Position numbers and translations under genes: made by a program
Assembly: GCA_017411745.1 (NCBI GenBank)
Contig: JAFQPM010000008.1
Coordinates: 33,540 to 97,539, forward strand
Length of the DNA: 64,000 nt
Direction of reading: 5' to 3'
From: Clostridia bacterium
GTDB taxonomy: Bacteria > Bacillota > Clostridia > Oscillospirales > CAG-272
Notes under the pieces: generated by a model
The model's database searches: none
Seen by the model: the letters and a program-made list of their open reading frames with translations, nothing else
Told to the model about the DNA's origin: nothing
Shown here: positions 18,307-25,802 of the stretch, one piece after another
How positions within the stretch are numbered: the stretch's first letter is position 1
Layout of the letters: each line of letters begins with the position of its first letter

Positions 18307-19089
18307 ATGTCAAAAAAAGCGATCAAATATATAAAATTGATATACGGGGTAGCACTGTCCGTTTTGCTCATAGTAACGGGAGTGCTTCTTATGGCTGCGT
18401 GCATTAATATTTACAATATCGGCAACCGTCCCTTCACAGTCGAAAACATATCCGGCGAATTTGCGAAGATCTCAGCATTCGTTTGGCTGACTGTTGGCGC
18501 AACCTTCGTTGGAATCGTCTTAACTCTCGCGTTGCCGAGCGACATCGGCAAGCTCAAAGCAAGCAAGGATAAAAAAGCCACGCTTTCCCGCCTTATGCAA
18601 AAGCTTAACCAAGAAGCCTGCGATCAAGAAAAGCTGACGTTGATAAAAAAAGAGCAAAAGCGCCGTATTATACTTCGCACCACAGCGATCGCTTTGTGCG
18701 TGATAGCGGCACTTCCTGCAGTCATATATGCATTGAATTTCAATAATTTCAGCGGAGATTATAATGCCAGCGTGATCTCAGCTTGCCTTTGGGTGCTTCC
18801 CTGCACGTTTATATCTATGGGCATCTGCATCGCACTCGTTTACCTCGAAAATGCAAGCTTTGAGCGTCAATCGGGATACGTTAAGTCTGCGCTTGCCGAG
18901 GCCAAGGGTAGCTTTTGCTCAAAAACAAACGAAAAGCCTCACTCGAATTCAAAAATCGTCACAGGTATCAGAATAGCGGTCGCCGTTGCCGCGCTTGCTC
19001 TGATCGTCGCAGGTATCCTTAACGGCGGAATGGCAGACGTGCTCTCAAAGGCGATCAACATCTGCACCGAATGTATCGGTCTTGGATAA
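18307..19089 (+). CDS. Membrane protein with C-terminal CD1871A-like CxxC tail
   Basis: 260 residues. Four or five membrane segments are visible: about 10-34, 53-74, 118-140, 152-178 and the last at about 216-236. The final 45 residues (a TM helix, then LSKAINICTECIGLG) match from memory the small clostridial CD1871A-family CxxC proteins, which are normally free-standing and encoded beside polyferredoxin/thioredoxin genes. Here the motif is fused to a larger, otherwise unrecognised membrane protein. The two Cys of ICTEC would sit just after the last TM. The gene is 18 bp before the polyferredoxin-thioredoxin fusion, so a role in passing electrons or thiol equivalents across the membrane is likely, but that is inference. 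Confidence 0.75.
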   Translation: MSKKAIKYIKLIYGVALSVLLIVTGVLLMAACINIYNIGNRPFTVENISGEFAKISAFVWLTVGATFVGIVLTLALPSDIGKLKASKDKKATLSRLMQKLNQEACDQEKLTLIKKEQKRRIILRTTAIALCVIAALPAVIYALNFNNFSGDYNASVISACLWVLPCTFISMGICIALVYLENASFERQSGYVKSALAEAKGSFCSKTNEKPHSNSKIVTGIRIAVAVAALALIVAGILNGGMADVLSKAINICTECIGLG

Positions 19090-19107
19090 GGGGAGGTAGC
19101 GATCATT

Positions 19108-20685
19108 ATGAAAAAAATCATTCGTTGGTTTAAAGCTCACAAGCCCTCAAAAAGAAAGCTGATACAGTTATATGCCGCGTTGCTGTTTAACGCCAATCTT
19201 AAAGGCTTTTCCACGGGCAACATATATAAAGGACCGCTGAAAAACGTCTGCACTCCGGGGCTGAACTGCTATTCCTGCCCGGGTGCATCGGGCGCCTGCC
19301 CCCTCGGCGCGTTGCAAAATTCGCTTGCATCAAGCGGAAAGACCGCCCCATACTACGTATTTGGAATCATTATGCTCTACGGTCTGCTGTTCGGCCGTTG
19401 GATCTGCGGATTTCTCTGCCCCTTTGGTCTGATCCAGGAGTTTTTCCATAAGATACCCACCCCCAAACTCAAAAAGAACAAGGTAACGCGCATCCTCTCG
19501 TATCTTAAATACGTCATTTTGGTCTTTTTCGTGTTTATCATACCGATAGCGTACGCCTTCAGAAACTTCCCCTTGCCGGGATTCTGCAAATACATATGCC
19601 CCGCGGGCACTCTTGAAGGAGCGATGGGATTGCTTTCAAATCGCGTAAACGAAGGCTATCTTCGTATGCTCGGCCCGCTTTTCACATGGAAGTTTCTCCT
19701 TATGGTATCGATTTTGACCGCGTGCATATTCATCTTCCGTTTCTTCTGCCGCTTTTTGTGCCCTCTCGGAGCGCTTTACGGACTTTTCAATAAGATCTCT
19801 CTTGTCGGCGTCAAGGTCGACCACTCAAGCTGTACCGATTGCGGACTCTGCGTCGGCAAATGCAAAATGGATATCAAGCACGTCGGAGATGCCGAGTGTA
19901 TCAACTGCGGCGAATGTATAAGCGCGTGTCCCACGAAGGCGATCAGCTGGAAGGGCTCAAAGATATTCCTCGCGCCCAACGAGATCCCTGATCCTGCAGA
20001 AGATAGGGCAAAAGCCGAAGAAACCGCAAAAAAGATCAAAAAGCGCAATACTATTATTAAATCAATCGTAGCGATACTTTTGATAGCCGCGCTTTGCGGA
20101 ACGCTCGTGTATTATAATTTCATTGACGGACGTGATACAAGCCCCTTAGTTCCGCCCGTGGAATCTACCGAAACGACCTCTGACGACGGCACGGCCGAAA
20201 CAACGGATGATCAGCCACCGAAAGCTCCCGTTGGAACGGCGATCGGTAACACCTGTCCCGAGATCTTAGTTGATCTTGTCGGCAGCGATGATAAATTCAA
20301 CGTTCAGGCGATCAATTCAGAGGGTCGCGCGGTAGTTCTTAATTTCTGGTACACCACCTGTGGACCTTGCCTCGAGGAATTGCCATATTTTTATGAGGTT
20401 GCAAACGATTACGAAGATCAAATAGACGTGATCGCGATCCATATCGACCAGCCTAACGTAGACGTCACAGATTTCATCGCAAACGATTCGGGACACCCCG
20501 AGTGGAGCGACGGCACGATGCTCATTGGTTGGGACACAAATATGCGCTACGTCAATATGTTCAATATTCAGGCTTGCCCCGTTACGATCGTTATTAATGC
20601 AGACGGCGTTATTACCGACAAATTCGTCGGAGGACTCACACAAGACGAGCTTATTGCCGCCGTTGAAAAAGCGTTGGCACATTAA
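19108..20685 (+). CDS. Membrane polyferredoxin (NapH/NosR-type 4Fe-4S) fused to a TlpA-type thioredoxin domain
   Basis: 525 residues. The N-terminal membrane half has Cys motifs CYSCPGASGACPLGALQ, CGFLCPFGLIQ and CRFLCPLGALYG between TM helices, as in NapH/YccM-type polyferredoxins. It is followed by a two-cluster ferredoxin domain (about 236-285) with CTDCGLCVGKC and CINCGECISACP. One more TM helix (about 312-333) leads to a Thr-rich extracytoplasmic linker and a thioredoxin domain with C418-G-P-C421 in NFWYTTCGPC. The architecture suggests electrons from cytosolic ferredoxin crossing the membrane to reduce an external thioredoxin, as DsbD/CcdA does by another mechanism. Likely partners are the thioredoxin and Cys-rich lipoproteins upstream. 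The domain calls are firm; the pathway is inferred. Confidence 0.88.
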   Translation: MKKIIRWFKAHKPSKRKLIQLYAALLFNANLKGFSTGNIYKGPLKNVCTPGLNCYSCPGASGACPLGALQNSLASSGKTAPYYVFGIIMLYGLLFGRWICGFLCPFGLIQEFFHKIPTPKLKKNKVTRILSYLKYVILVFFVFIIPIAYAFRNFPLPGFCKYICPAGTLEGAMGLLSNRVNEGYLRMLGPLFTWKFLLMVSILTACIFIFRFFCRFLCPLGALYGLFNKISLVGVKVDHSSCTDCGLCVGKCKMDIKHVGDAECINCGECISACPTKAISWKGSKIFLAPNEIPDPAEDRAKAEETAKKIKKRNTIIKSIVAILLIAALCGTLVYYNFIDGRDTSPLVPPVESTETTSDDGTAETTDDQPPKAPVGTAIGNTCPEILVDLVGSDDKFNVQAINSEGRAVVLNFWYTTCGPCLEELPYFYEVANDYEDQIDVIAIHIDQPNVDVTDFIANDSGHPEWSDGTMLIGWDTNMRYVNMFNIQACPVTIVINADGVITDKFVGGLTQDELIAAVEKALAH

Positions 20686-20713
20686 AAACCTCGAACACAA
20701 ATACAAAAATATA

Positions 20714-20762
20714 GAGACTGCCTCAAATGCTTTGTGATCTGCATTTGAGACAGTCTCTTTTT
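20714..20762. terminator. Bidirectional rho-independent terminator between convergent genes
   Basis: Stem GAGACTGcCTCAAATGC (from 20714) with GCATTTGAGaCAGTCTC (to 20757), about a 10-nt loop, then a T run. It separates the polyferredoxin gene (plus) from the XRE regulator gene (minus). Confidence 0.85.
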
Positions 20763-20766
20763 TTAT

Positions 20767-21567
20767 TTATCCAACGTAAACCACGCCTTCACAGTGCTTG
20801 ACTTCGCCCTCAAGCTTCTTACAGTGAATATCTCCGCCGCAATTCGTGATAGTGTGAACGTCTCCGCAGGTCACATCGTCCCCTGCCGTAACCGAAGCAC
20901 CAACGTTGCCGCAATTAACGCCGTCGCCCGCAGTAACCGACATTCCTACGTTTCCGCAGTTTACTCCGTCGCCTGCGTGAACCGACATTCCTACGTTACC
21001 GCAAGCAACTCCGTCACCCGCCTGAACCGACATTCCCACGTTGCCGCAAGCAACCCCGTCTCCTGCAGTAACGTTTCCGCCTATATCTCCCTCAATATGC
21101 GCGTTTCCGACTATATGAACGTTCACCGTTTTTCCGTCTCCAATAGTTTTGTCGTCAATAGCCAGCGGAATAACCACGTCACGCTTATAGTCATTCTCTC
21201 TGATAAGTTTTCTGCCCACAAACTGAAGCACGCGCAGATCCTTGTCGTCAGGCAACGCGTCAAAATAATAACGCCCGAGAGCGTCACGTCGGTCAAAGTG
21301 CTGTCCTTCTCCGTCGGGTTTCTCCTCACGCTCGCTCTCCCTACGACCTATATCAGTATCCTTGTCAAGCAAAAGCTTGTCTATCGTGATCCCAAAAAGC
21401 TCCGACAATGCGATTATTGAATCGATATCGGGAATAGAAAGCATACATTCCCACTTGCTCACCGCCTGAGAGGTCACTCCGAGTCTTTCCGCCAGCGCTT
21501 CTTGACTGAGGCAGAGCTCTTTTCTGTATTTCTTGATGTTGTTCGATATGTTGCTCTGAATATCCAT
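20767..21567 (-). CDS. XRE-family regulator with C-terminal 15-residue Cys-containing repeats
   Basis: 266 residues from ATG 21567 (AAGGA ribosome binding site; an earlier in-frame start at 21657 would overlap the promoter). Residues 1-65 form a helix-turn-helix of the XRE/Cro type (LSQEALAERLGVTSQAVSKW). A charged linker (about 70-145) follows. Residues about 160-266 consist of hexapeptide-like beta repeats, including five tandem 15-residue units of the form xAGDGVxCGNVGMSV, each with one Cys, resembling bactofilin/left-handed beta-solenoid proteins. It may be a DNA-binding regulator whose beta-solenoid senses redox state or metal, or polymerises. The effector is unknown. It is convergent with the polyferredoxin gene. 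Confidence 0.75.
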   Translation of the reverse strand: MDIQSNISNNIKKYRKELCLSQEALAERLGVTSQAVSKWECMLSIPDIDSIIALSELFGITIDKLLLDKDTDIGRRESEREEKPDGEGQHFDRRDALGRYYFDALPDDKDLRVLQFVGRKLIRENDYKRDVVIPLAIDDKTIGDGKTVNVHIVGNAHIEGDIGGNVTAGDGVACGNVGMSVQAGDGVACGNVGMSVHAGDGVNCGNVGMSVTAGDGVNCGNVGASVTAGDDVTCGDVHTITNCGGDIHCKKLEGEVKHCEGVVYVG

Positions 21568-21630
21568 AAAAAATTCCTTTCTCATCTTCGCCGCGTCCGA
21601 CGTATCGGGATAATCGATTTCCTCTACTAT

Positions 21631-21659
21631 ATTGTAGCATATTTCCCGCAAAAACACAA
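21631..21659 (-). promoter_or_regulatory. Predicted promoter of the XRE regulator gene
   Basis: Minus strand TTGTGT, 17 bp, TACAAT, about 65 bp upstream of ATG 21567. Confidence 0.55.
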
Positions 21660-21741
21660 CATACCGTGCGTTGTATCGCCGATTTTTTATACAACTGACA
21701 GTTGTATTTTGATTTTTTAGCTAAAAAACATCTCAACCCCC

Positions 21742-21770
21742 TTGACATTTCCCTCATAGAATGATATAAT
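21742..21770 (+). promoter_or_regulatory. Consensus sigma-A promoter of the metal-efflux regulator
   Basis: Perfect TTGACA and TATAAT hexamers with 17-bp spacing, 51 bp upstream of ATG 21821. A strong promoter of this kind fits a gene held off by a repressor. Confidence 0.85.
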
Positions 21771-21781
21771 ACAATCAACAC

Positions 21782-21797
21782 TTGAACAATTATTCAA
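21782..21797. promoter_or_regulatory. Probable ArsR/CadC-type operator
   Basis: Imperfect palindrome TTGAACAATTATTCAA overlapping the predicted transcription start, 12 bp after the -10 box. ArsR-family metal sensors such as CadC/SmtB typically bind AT-rich inverted repeats of this size at this place. The match is by pattern only. Confidence 0.6.
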
Positions 21798-21820
21798 ATA
21801 TCGAATGAAAGGACACCAAA

Positions 21821-22189
21821 ATGCATCAGGATCAAGAAAAATTGCCCACGTGTGAGCACGGTTCAGCCCACACACCCGATCAAAGCCCCGCCGCCAATAT
21901 TATCCTCCCCGACGACGAGCATTTCTTCGACCTCGCCGAGTTCTTCTCCGTCATCGGCGACAGTACTCGGATCAAAATACTCTACCTTCTCTTTAACGGT
22001 GAGTGCTGCGTCTGCGACATCTCCGAAAAGCTCGGTATGAGTATGTCCGCTATTTCCCACCAGCTCCGTGTCCTAAAAAATTCCCGTATAGTCAAATACC
22101 GCAAGGTCGGCAAATCCGTCCTCTATTCCCTCGACGACGACCACGTCAAAACCATTATCAACATGGGCGTCGAGCATATAGAGGAGTGA
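21821..22189 (+). CDS. ArsR-family metal-responsive repressor (CadC/CzrA-like)
   Basis: 122 residues with a GAAAGGA ribosome binding site. The central winged helix has the ArsR signature DSTRIKILYLLFNGECCVCDISEKLGMSMSAISHQLRVLK (ELCVCD-type motif with Cys at about 65, 66 and 68). A CadC-like N-terminal Cys (CEHGS, about residue 12) and His residues upstream add possible metal ligands. The C-terminal helix (DDDHVKTIINMGVEHIEE) resembles the alpha-5 metal site of SmtB/CzrA sensors. It lies upstream of an HMA protein and a CPx-type ATPase and behind its own palindrome, so it should repress metal-export genes until Cd/Zn/Pb is bound. The metal cannot be fixed from sequence alone. Confidence 0.88.
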   Translation: MHQDQEKLPTCEHGSAHTPDQSPAANIILPDDEHFFDLAEFFSVIGDSTRIKILYLLFNGECCVCDISEKLGMSMSAISHQLRVLKNSRIVKYRKVGKSVLYSLDDDHVKTIINMGVEHIEE

Positions 22190-22491
22190 GAAGAAGGATT
22201 GCGGAACCTTTCTTTCGCAGAAAGGTTCCGCACCTCCAAAGAACTTCAATTAGGATAGATAAAGCTACAGACGGTTTAGGTTTTAAAACGGTGGAGTAAA
22301 TAATTTTTTTAACCCCTGCGGGAAGTTTCCTTGCAGCGATCCGCGCCTGTGCGGTTGCAGCTTTCTCTTTCAAAATCTTTCTCGTTCAAGAAAAACCTTT
22401 GTCTTTTTCTTGTGGGAAGTTTCTTTGCTTCTTTCTTTTCAAAGAAAGAAGAGAAAATCCACGCACACATTAACTTAGAAAGGATAAAATC
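22190..22491. other. Gene-free spacer with hairpins between repressor and metal-export genes
   Basis: About 300 bp. A perfect hairpin lies near 22203-22235 (GCGGAACCTTTCTTT with AAAGGTTCCGC arms, loop CGCAG), and a second inverted repeat is near 22429-22452 (CTTCTTTCTTTTC... AAAGAAAGAAG). Between them are T-rich stretches and a near-duplicated CGGGAAGTTTC / TGGGAAGTTTC block. No plausible coding region was seen. An AGAAAGGA Shine-Dalgarno at about 22478 serves the HMA gene. The hairpins could attenuate read-through or be REP-like. Confidence 0.5.
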
Positions 22492-22713
22492 ATGAAAAAA
22501 ACATTCACACTTGATGAAGTAGACTGCGCGAACTGCGCGGCGAAAATGGAGGTAGCCATTAACAAAATTGAGGGCGTCAGCTCGGCAACGGTCAGCTTTA
22601 TGACACAGAAGCTCACGATCGAGGCAGACGAAAAGGATTTTGACAAGATACTTAAGGCGGCGCAGAAGGCGATCAAAAAGATCGAGCCCGACTGCCGCAT
22701 CGTAATAGACTAA
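22492..22713 (+). CDS. Free-standing heavy-metal-associated (HMA/CopZ-like) protein
   Basis: 73 residues, a complete HMA ferredoxin-like fold. The usual GMTCxxC loop is replaced by VDCANC (Cys 12 and Cys 15), followed by a KIEGVSSATVSFMTQKLTIEAD pattern typical of the domain. DCxxC loops are common in Zn/Cd/Pb-ATPase domains. The downstream ATPase lacks its own N-terminal HMA domain and begins 1 bp after this stop codon. This small protein therefore probably provides that domain in trans, delivering metal to the pump. Confidence 0.85.
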   Translation: MKKTFTLDEVDCANCAAKMEVAINKIEGVSSATVSFMTQKLTIEADEKDFDKILKAAQKAIKKIEPDCRIVID

Positions 22714-22714
22714 A

Positions 22715-24619
22715 ATGCGAAAAAAAGACAAAAAGCAACTGATAAAGATCATTATTTCGGCAGTTGCGCTGATATTGGTCGCGCTGACCGACCACTTTGA
22801 GCTTATCCCAAAGATATTGACCATAAACGGCTTCAATCTGCAAACGCTGTTGCTTTATATGATCCCCTACCTCATAGTTGGCGGCGCGGTTTTGATGCGC
22901 GCGGCAAGGGGAATTTTGCACGGTCAGATGTTCGACGAAAATTTTCTGATGTCGATCGCCACGATCGGCGCTTTCGCGATCGGAGAATACTCCGAAGCCG
23001 TGTTCGTTATGCTGTTTTACAGCGTCGGCGAGCTTTTTGAGCACGTTGCAGTCAATAAGAGCCGCGGCTCGATCAAGGCATTGCTTTCGATCCGCGCGGA
23101 CACCGCTTTCGTCGAGAACAACGACGGCGAACTTGTCGAGATCCCCTGCGAGCAGATCGCAATAGGCGACGTAATTTGTGTCAAGCCGGGCGGCAAGATC
23201 GCGCTTGATGGCGAGATAATCGAGGGCTCGACTTCGATCAACACCGTCGCGCTCACGGGTGAGTCGCTTCCGCGCGACGTAAAGGAAGGCGACCTCGTGC
23301 TCAGCGGATGCGTCAATATGCAGGGCTTTATAAAGGTCAGAGTCACCAAGCTCTTTGGCGACTCGACCGTATCGAAAATTCTTCAGCTTGTCGAAAGCTC
23401 GGTCGAAAACAAATCGAAAAGTGAGAATTTCATCACCAAATTCGCTCGATTTTATACCCCTGCGGTCGTCGGCGCGGCGGCACTTCTGGCAGTCCTCCCC
23501 CCGCTTTTCATTGGAGCAGACAGCCTCTCCGTCTGGAAGGAGTGGATCGGCAGAGCTATGACATTTCTCGTCATAAGCTGCCCCTGCGCGCTCGTCATCT
23601 CGGTTCCGCTTTCCTATTTCGGCGGAATCGGCTCGGCTTCGTCCAAAGGAATCTTGGTCAAGGGCTCAAGCTATCTTGACGCGCTTTCGGGGTGCGACAC
23701 CGTGGTGTTTGACAAAACCGGCACTCTCACCGAGGGCAATTTCACGGTCACGGATATAAAGACCGAAAACGGCATCGCCCGAGAGGATCTGCTTGCCCTC
23801 GCCTCCGCCGCAGAAAAATATTCAACTCACCCCATCTCGCTCGCTATAATCGCCATCGCAAGCGCCGAAAATTGCGCCACGACGCGCGAAGCAACCGAAA
23901 TAGAGGAAGTCTCGGGCCGCGGAGTCAAGGCTCTTGTGGGCAAAAAGCTCCTGCTTGTCGGCAACTCCGAGCTGATGAAGGAAAACAACGTTTCCCTGCC
24001 CTCCGACTCCTTCGCGGAGCGCGGGGTGACGGTACACGTAGCACACGGCAGCGAATATCTCGGAGCAATAATCGTCTCCGACCGCCCCAAAGCAAAGGCA
24101 AGCTCAACGCTCGCAAAGCTCCGCAAGCTTGGAATCAAAAAGACCGTCATGCTCACGGGCGACCGCGCCGCAGAGGCCAAGTTGACCGCAACAGAGCTCG
24201 GCATTGACGAATATCACGCGGAGCTCCTCCCCGCCGACAAGGTGACCGCGATCGAAACCCTCCTCCAAGAGAGTAAAAACGGCGCAAACGTAGCATTCGT
24301 AGGCGACGGCATCAACGACGCCCCCGTCCTCGCGAGAGCCGACGTCGGCATCGCTATGGGCGCGCTCGGCTCGGATGCGGCAATAGAAGCCGCCGACGTC
24401 GTGCTTATGAACGACGACCTCGACAAAATAGGCGACGCCATTTTGCTTGCCAAGAAAACACGCCGCATCGTGATACAAAACATCGTTTTCGCGCTTGGTG
24501 TCAAGGCAGGCGTGCTCGCACTCGGCGCACTCGGACTCGTAGGACTCAATGCCGCGGTCTTCGCCGACGTCGGAGTCGCAGTCATTGCGATCCTCAACTC
24601 AATGCGAGCTCTCAAATAA
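22715..24619 (+). CDS. cadA: CPx-type heavy-metal-exporting P-ATPase (CadA/ZntA-like)
   Basis: 634 residues. Eight-TM heavy-metal ATPase core with the actuator TGES motif (ALTGESLPRD), the transmembrane ion site C289-P-C291 (SCPCALVIS), phosphorylation site D333 in DKTGTLTEG, a HP-type nucleotide site (YSTHPIS) and the GDGINDAP hinge. The C-terminal TM region (LGLVGLNAAVFADVGVAVIAILNS) carries the Asp expected in Zn/Cd/Pb pumps (PIB-2 type) rather than copper pumps. No N-terminal HMA domain is present. No strong ribosome binding site is visible, so translation is probably coupled to the HMA gene that ends 1 bp before. It should export Zn/Cd/Pb under control of the ArsR protein. Confidence 0.9.
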   Translation: MRKKDKKQLIKIIISAVALILVALTDHFELIPKILTINGFNLQTLLLYMIPYLIVGGAVLMRAARGILHGQMFDENFLMSIATIGAFAIGEYSEAVFVMLFYSVGELFEHVAVNKSRGSIKALLSIRADTAFVENNDGELVEIPCEQIAIGDVICVKPGGKIALDGEIIEGSTSINTVALTGESLPRDVKEGDLVLSGCVNMQGFIKVRVTKLFGDSTVSKILQLVESSVENKSKSENFITKFARFYTPAVVGAAALLAVLPPLFIGADSLSVWKEWIGRAMTFLVISCPCALVISVPLSYFGGIGSASSKGILVKGSSYLDALSGCDTVVFDKTGTLTEGNFTVTDIKTENGIAREDLLALASAAEKYSTHPISLAIIAIASAENCATTREATEIEEVSGRGVKALVGKKLLLVGNSELMKENNVSLPSDSFAERGVTVHVAHGSEYLGAIIVSDRPKAKASSTLAKLRKLGIKKTVMLTGDRAAEAKLTATELGIDEYHAELLPADKVTAIETLLQESKNGANVAFVGDGINDAPVLARADVGIAMGALGSDAAIEAADVVLMNDDLDKIGDAILLAKKTRRIVIQNIVFALGVKAGVLALGALGLVGLNAAVFADVGVAVIAILNSMRALK

Positions 24620-24635
24620 TCTATAATTACACACA

Positions 24636-24671
24636 AAAAAACGCTTGTGAATGCTCACAAGCGTTTTTTTG
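24636..24671. terminator. Bidirectional terminator between metal ATPase and creatininase-like gene
   Basis: Stem ACGCTTGTGA (24641-24650) with TCACAAGCGT (24655-24664), 4-nt loop, A run on one side and T run on the other. Confidence 0.88.
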
Positions 24672-24676
24672 TTTTA

Positions 24677-25411
24677 TTATCGAATAGCCTTGTCCAGATA
24701 TTCGAGCGAAAGCTTTACCATCTTCTCACCGAGCTCGGCATTTGCCCTCTCGGCGCTCTTGGTAAACCAATGAGGTCTTTCACCGATTCGGTCAAGCTCC
24801 ACGCAATCGGGATAAAGCGCCATAAGTATCGAGCACTCAAACTCGCCCGCGTGATCATAGCCCGTGGCATTTTGAACCGCGGTGCTCATCGTGGGAATGA
24901 CCTTGATCCAGTTGAAGGGGTTGTTGTCGCCCTCAAGCTGCTCGTAGTAATTAGCGTAGCTTTCACTTCCCCACCAGCCCTGACCGAGCGTTTTTTCGAG
25001 ATACGCCATAGTCGCTCTTTTGGCCGCCATACGGTAGCAAAGAGTCATCGGCATCTCGCTCTCCTGCTCAAACTGATGGTGAATGACCACGTAAATATTG
25101 CGGTATCCCGCCGAAAGAAGACTCATAAACACGTAATAAACGTAGTTTTCAAAAGCTCTCTCCTCAACGTGAACCGTGCCGCTCTTGTCGTCGCCGACCG
25201 CGTAGCTCGAGGGACTGTAGCTGATGGTGGGCGCAAGCATGATCTCCTTTGTCTTCATTAGCTCCTTGATCAAGCCCTCTGCAACGAGGGTATCACAGCC
25301 GTAGGAGCAATGAGGGCCGTGGTATTCAACCGTGCCCGCGGGAATGACCAGCGGTATGTTCTCCCTTTGTGCGCGTTCAGCCTCTCTGGGAAAAGAATGA
25401 TCCAAAATCAT
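24677..25411 (-). CDS. Creatininase-family amidohydrolase
   Basis: 244 residues. The family block is near the N-terminus: IPAGTVEYHGPHCSYGCDT supplies the Glu, His and Asp that bind the metal pair in creatininase. A second conserved area, VVIHHQFEQESEM (about 115-128), corresponds to the usual xGHGxNxxxx region but is divergent, with no GHG. Members hydrolyse cyclic or linear amides (creatinine, N-formyl compounds, MftE and FAPy deformylase are examples). It is the last gene of a three-gene operon with an ASRT-like protein and a creatinase-like M24 protein. Creatine/creatinine-type chemistry is possible, but another carbohydrate or amide ligand cannot be excluded. Confidence 0.8.
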   Translation of the reverse strand: MILDHSFPREAERAQRENIPLVIPAGTVEYHGPHCSYGCDTLVAEGLIKELMKTKEIMLAPTISYSPSSYAVGDDKSGTVHVEERAFENYVYYVFMSLLSAGYRNIYVVIHHQFEQESEMPMTLCYRMAAKRATMAYLEKTLGQGWWGSESYANYYEQLEGDNNPFNWIKVIPTMSTAVQNATGYDHAGEFECSILMALYPDCVELDRIGERPHWFTKSAERANAELGEKMVKLSLEYLDKAIR

Positions 25412-25438
25412 AATAATCCTCCTTAAAAACCCAAGCCC

Positions 25439-25801
25439 TTAAAACGCAAGGGTCGTGTAATACGCGAGATTGACCTGACGGTTGTCAAGACGGCCGTACT
25501 GCACTACGATCTCAGTGGAGCTTTCGAGCTTCATCGCGTACTGAGTCTCCTTCTCAACAACGTATCCGCACATATCGTCGACGTTGTTCATACGGAAGCA
25601 CTTGACTCTCTGGGGCTCAACCACCCACTCAATGTCGGTATAAGGCTCTTTATCCACAAAGAACAGCTTTACCTTGATGTGCGCGGTCTTGTCGGTGTCG
25701 TTAACAACGATCACGCTCTCGTGACCCTTAAGCTCGCCCTCACCCTCGGGAGGAAGCTCGCAATCGGGGATGATCCAATTTTTCTTTCCGCACACTTCCA
25801 T
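25439..25801 (-). CDS. ASRT-like protein (Anabaena sensory rhodopsin transducer family, DUF1362)
   Basis: 120 residues. The pattern matches the family along most of its length: WIIPDCELPPEGEG near the N-terminus, then HESVIVVNDTDKTAHIKVKL, FFVDKEPY, a VVEPQRVKCFRMNNV block, and IVVQYGRLDNRQVNLAYYTTLAF at the end. ASRT is a small cytoplasmic beta-sandwich tetramer first found beside a microbial rhodopsin. Most relatives occur in bacteria without rhodopsin and are suspected to bind small carbohydrate-like ligands. No rhodopsin is present here. The gene lies 1 bp after the M24 gene and 27 bp before the creatininase-like gene. A ligand-binding or scaffold role in that small pathway is inferred. 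Confidence 0.82.
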   Translation of the reverse strand: MEVCGKKNWIIPDCELPPEGEGELKGHESVIVVNDTDKTAHIKVKLFFVDKEPYTDIEWVVEPQRVKCFRMNNVDDMCGYVVEKETQYAMKLESSTEIVVQYGRLDNRQVNLAYYTTLAF

Positions 25802-25802
25802 A

